From Anagrus nilaparvatae (taxonomy: Eukaryota > Arthropoda > Insecta > Hymenoptera > Mymaridae): a stretch of 64,000 bases of DNA. Below the pieces are notes generated by a model. It saw nothing but the letters and a program-made list of their open reading frames with translations. It made no database searches and had not been told where the DNA came from. This document shows positions 60,271-64,000 of the stretch, piece after piece; position 1 is the stretch's first letter, and each line of letters starts with the position of its first letter. The position numbers and the translations under genes are program-made. The stretch lies in contig JAKSXM010000014.1 of the NCBI GenBank assembly GCA_022575985.1, positions 16,988,001 to 17,052,000 of the forward strand, read 5' to 3'.

Positions 60271-61559
60271 GTCTATTTTATCTAATAAAAATGATAATTC
60301 TAGATATTAGTACTTTCATGGAAAAAAATTAAATACTACGTCCCAAAAGAAAAAAGATATTGCTATTTTTTAAATTTTTTTATGTAAACAATTTTTAGAA
60401 AAAAATTTTCAAAAAATTAAGTATCAATTGGAGATATAGAGTAAAAACGATAATTCTACATATAAGTACTTTCATAAGAAAAAATTAGGTACTACGTCCA
60501 AATAGAAAAAAAATAATGCTGTTTCTTTAATTTTTTTATGCAAAAAATTTTGAGAGAAAAATTTTCAAAAAATTAAGTTTCAGTACCAAAATATTGACTA
60601 AAAAGTATACTTCTAAAACTAGTACTCCCACAGAAAAAAATGAGGTACTACTTTCAAAAAGCAAAAAAATATTACTGTTTTTTTTATTTTTATTTTTTTT
60701 TTTTGTTGAGAACAAAAATTTTGAAAAAATTAAGTATCAGGTCCAAAAAATTACTATAAACGATATTTCTAAAACTAGTACTTCCACAGAAATAAATTAA
60801 GTACTGCGTCCGTAAAGAAAAAAAAAATTGGTATTTTTTGTATTTTTTTGTGAAAAAAATTTAGAGAAAAAAATTTTCAAAAAATTAGTTATCAGATTCG
60901 AGATATCGAGTAAAAACGATACATCTAGATATCAGTACTTTCATGGAAAAAAATGAGGTACTACATCCAAAAAGAAAAAAAAATATAGTGTTTTTTTAAT
61001 TTTTTTATGTAAAAAGTTTTGAAAAAAAAAAATTTCGAAAAATTACGTATCAGATGGAGAAATCCTTTACAAACGATAATTTTAGATATTCGTACTTTCA
61101 TAGGAAAAAATTAAGTATTACGTCCTAAAATAAAAAAAATGTTGGCGTTTTTTGTATTTTTTGGCGACAAAAATTTTGAGAAAAAAATTTTGAAAAAATT
61201 AAGTATCAGGTCCAAAAAATTACTATAAACGATATTTCTAAAACTAGTACTTCCACAGAAATAAATTAAGTACTGCGTCCGTAAAGAAAAAAAAAATTGG
61301 TATTTTTTGTATTTTTTGGTGAAAAAAATTTTGGGAAAAAAATTTTCAAAAAATTAAGTATCAGATTCGAGATATCGAGTAAAAACCATACTTTCAAATA
61401 TAAGTACTTTCGTGGAAATAAATGAGGTATTACATCCAAATTAAAAAAAAAAAAAAGTACCTCGAGCTTTTTTGGTGAAAAAAATTTTGAAAAAAAAATT
61501 AGGTCTTAATGTCGTGTTGGCTGTGAAATAGCACCGGTTACAGTGCGACATACATACAT

Positions 61560-61607
<48 letters not shown>

Positions 61608-61930
61608 TTTTTTTAAAAACCGGTTTTTTAGCTTCCTGAGGTCTCAAAACGTGCTTATATGCCAAAATATGGAAAATCAAAATTTCATCTATCACAAAGG
61701 TTCCTCTATGAGGAACCAAAATGTTGGTGTTCTTTTTATTATTAAATTCCAAAAATTTTTTTTTTAAATTAAAAAAAAAAATTAAATTAAATTTTCAAAA
61801 AATCAATGAATCAGATCTCAGATGTCAAGTAAAAATGACATTTCTAGAAATTAATACTTTCACAGAAAAAAATGTGGTATTACGTCAAAAAAGAAAGAAA
61901 AGTACTTTTAAACATTATAAAGAAATGAAA
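60271..61930 (+). repeat. 156-bp satellite array
   Basis: Equivalent TACTTTCA/TACTTCCA points lie at 60311, 60467, 60623, 60779, 60936, 61093, 61248 and 61405, so the steps are 156, 156, 156, 157, 157, 155 and 157 bp. A ninth monomer follows at 61855 after an inserted stretch of about 294 bp. Each monomer has GGTACTACGTCCAAAAAG, a T-rich block, AAAAAATTAAGTATCAG and GAGTAAAAACGAT. Monomers starting 60779 and 61248 are nearly identical, three periods apart. Confidence 0.9.
61510..61740 (-). repeat. AAACGTGCTT repeat with microsatellite
   Basis: Interrupts the satellite. A (CATA)n then (CA)n tract occupies about 61549-61604, followed by AAAACCGGTTTTTTAGCTTC, GGTCTCAAAACGTGCTTATA and ATCAAAATTTCATCTATCAC. 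Related to 25106-25197 and 62130-62240. Frames on both strands here (103 and 74 residues) are translations of the repeat. Confidence 0.75.
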
Positions 61931-62129
61931 AAAAAAATTAGGTCTTGAAGAGGCCAACGGATTTGTTGGTGAAATATTGTGAAATAAAAAAATTGTTACA
62001 CATCAAAATAATTTGTATTGTTTTATTTATATTAAATAATTTGAAACAATAAAACATTAAGTTCAGCTCCAATTCTGGTCAATAAAATATTATTTTTACT
62101 TTTTTAATACAATAATGGTTGTGAAATAT
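61931..62129. other. Short A+T-rich spacer
   Basis: Lies between the satellite and the next repeat; nothing recognised. Confidence 0.5.
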
Positions 62130-62240
62130 CACAAGATACGTAAAAACTAGGCTTTTTAGCTTCTTAGAGTCTTGAAAGGTTCTTATATCAGTGCTTATAT
62201 TCCAAAAAATCAAAATTTCACCTATCACAATGGAATGGAA
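62130..62240 (-). repeat. AAACGTGCTT repeat, diverged copy
   Basis: GGCTTTTTAGCTTCTTAGAG, AGTGCTTATATTCC and ATCAAAATTTCACCTATCAC follow the order of the copy at 61610-61700. Confidence 0.6.
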
Positions 62241-62298
62241 ACTAATCAAATTGATAGTTTTAAAATTTTTATTTTCACATTGATTTTTGAATTTTAAC

Positions 62299-62620
62299 AT
62301 GGAACATGTACATGGGGGAGGGGATATCTGGAAACCCCCATGTAAAAAATTAGAGAGAGAGGGTCAAATGGACTTAGAATAATTTCGATTTAGGGATTTA
62401 AAATAATTTGAAATGGGAGTTAGGGCCTAATTAAGACCTGATCAGAGCAAAAACTAATAGTACTTCAGGTTTATAGACTTAGAATAATTTCAATTTATTA
62501 ATTTTAAAATTTAGGTTCTAGGACTTAGGGCGTATAAGTTAAAAATGATAAAATATAAGTGAACATGTTCTATGCTTGTTGGTTATGTGAGCACAAAAAC
62601 CAGTTATAAGTTTTTTTTTT
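62299..62620 (+). repeat. GAACATGTTC repeat family, fullest copy
   Basis: Begins GGAACATGTACATGGGGGAG, continues GGTCAAATGGACTTAG, AATTTCGATTTAGGG, TTAGGGCCTAATTAAGACC, and ends with AAGTGAACATGTTCTATG and ACCAGTTATAAG. The first and last parts form a weak inverted pair (GGAACATGT and ACATGTTC). Confidence 0.7.
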
Positions 62621-64000
62621 CACCAGCTTGTTATAGCATAGTATAAAGTCTATTAGAAAATCAAATTATTGCTACAGAAGGATACTCACCACTTCAGCAA
62701 AAGTTTTTAAGTTAGATAATTAAATAGGATCAAGCTAAAGTTTTTTTTCAAGTTCCTGATAGATACGCCATTCTCTCATTTTCTAGCCCTATAAATATTA
62801 GGGTTTAAATACCGAAAGAAAATATTTAAAAATAAAATGCAGTTTTAGCTCTTCTTAGTTATCAGTTCTTATTTTTGTGCATTGGAAACGTCCATACATT
62901 ACGAAGAAAGATAAGCTATAGGAAAATCGCCTCGGATAATATAAAAACAGTGCACCATATAAAAAAATGAAAAATCGACATATGTTTTTAGACAGTTTAT
63001 CCATGAATATTTTTTTCCCAGAGTTTAGTATATTCATGTAAATTTTAGGTAATTTAAGGTCGTACCTATTTTCTTTTAGTAATTCTAATGGATTCAGTCA
63101 GATAAAAAATCAAACAGTTTACAACTAGTACTTCTACAGCAAGTAGCAAACTCAAAACCGAATTAAAAAAAATCTAAAACTATCTTAAATATATTTGTGT
63201 ATAAAAAACCTGGCATAGACACTCATTTCTATTACAATCCATGTAATTATACGAAAATAGCAATAAACAACTAAAGTTGGTTTACTACCTCTTTTCATAT
63301 GCAAACATTCTTATGCGTCCACAAAAACATATATAAACGGACATATAAACATATCCGCAATCAATAAATAAACCAATCGACAAGTAAACCCTTTTCATCC
63401 ATCCTCATCCCGAATACGATTGAACACCGAATGACTCGTACTAATTGAAAAGCTTTGTAAATGCAACTCTTTAACGCTCATACAAATTACTATATTATAT
63501 ACTTTTTAAACGTTTTTATACTAAATTAAATTTTAACTTGCCAAAAATAGATTAAAGATCGATACTTTCTATTGAAGTTTATTAACCTAATCATTTTAAA
63601 AAAATGATTTGTAATACAATTATTATTAAAATCACAATCTATGTTTATCACAGGTCACAAAAGTTCTTAATCATGTATTCCGCATTTTTTTTTCAACTTC
63701 TTGGTGCTAACTTAATTTTTTGCTTTTTTTTCAAACCGTTTGCAAATAACATTATGCTTTTTCAAAAAATAAAAAAAAATAAGTATAAATTTCAAAAAAA
63801 GTCTAAGTAACTTGGTGCCTGACAACCAACGAGGTAATTTTTTTTCTCCAACTTTTCTTAATGACATTTGCAAATGTTTAAACAGATATAAAATTAAAAA
63901 AAAACATTCGAAACCTTTTTACATTATGACAGCCTAGTTTGCAATTACTAGAAAAAGCACACTCTTACTAAGCCATACACTTTCACTATAATTATATATA
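62621..64000. other. A+T-rich spacer to window end
   Basis: No gene or repeat recognised. Frames on either strand are short and compositional. Confidence 0.5.

Noticed and set aside
61441..61767. Frames of 103 and 74 residues around the CA microsatellite
   Set aside because: They translate a dispersed repeat and a simple repeat; the similar peptide at 25116 reflects repeat homology.

Overview
The window is about three-quarters A+T and looks like eukaryotic, non-genic insect DNA. There are no bacterial-type gene runs, no long host reading frames, decayed insect-type LINE retrotransposons, and many short inverted-repeat DNA elements. Very A+T-rich parasitoid wasps would fit, but that is inference; nothing here fixes the species. 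I could not support any intact host gene, tRNA, rRNA or CRISPR array.

Layout. 1-10 kb: A+T-rich spacer with a near-perfect 364-bp foldback (1007-1370), a TTAA-ended element (2570-3101), the first copy of a CACTG-ended family (3214-3579), short strong hairpins (4684-4826, 6597-6715) and a possible LINE 3' remnant (7440-8030). 10-20 kb: palindromic repeats, a CCCACGTAAAAA-ended element (14806-16008), an unannotated minus-strand Jockey-like LINE relic (16315-16935), a few monomers of a satellite, and a 5'-truncated LINE (18240-19450). 20-35 kb: a hairpin (20454-20556), a CACTG element between 44-bp direct repeats (21434-21918), a nested inverted-repeat element (28843-29640), and a 1-kb foldback built of ~132-140-bp modules (30736-31740). 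35-44 kb: two hAT-type non-autonomous elements with perfect 8-bp target duplications (35270-36292 and 37302-38008), a LINE RT pseudogene (40117-42191) and a 933-bp inverted-repeat element (42439-43371). 44-64 kb: mostly bare spacer, the tandem form of the foldback module (50690-51200), a foldback split by a CACTG element (53793-54795), and a 156-bp satellite array (60271-61930).

The most unusual object is the hAT-type element at 35270-36292. It carries 13 exact and 9 near copies of the palindrome CCGTATATACGG, and most neighbouring copies start exactly 44 or 29 bp apart. No element in the window encodes a visible intact transposase, so the DNA elements would all depend on enzymes supplied from elsewhere. 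Coordinates of elements and spacers were read by eye and may be off by a few bases.
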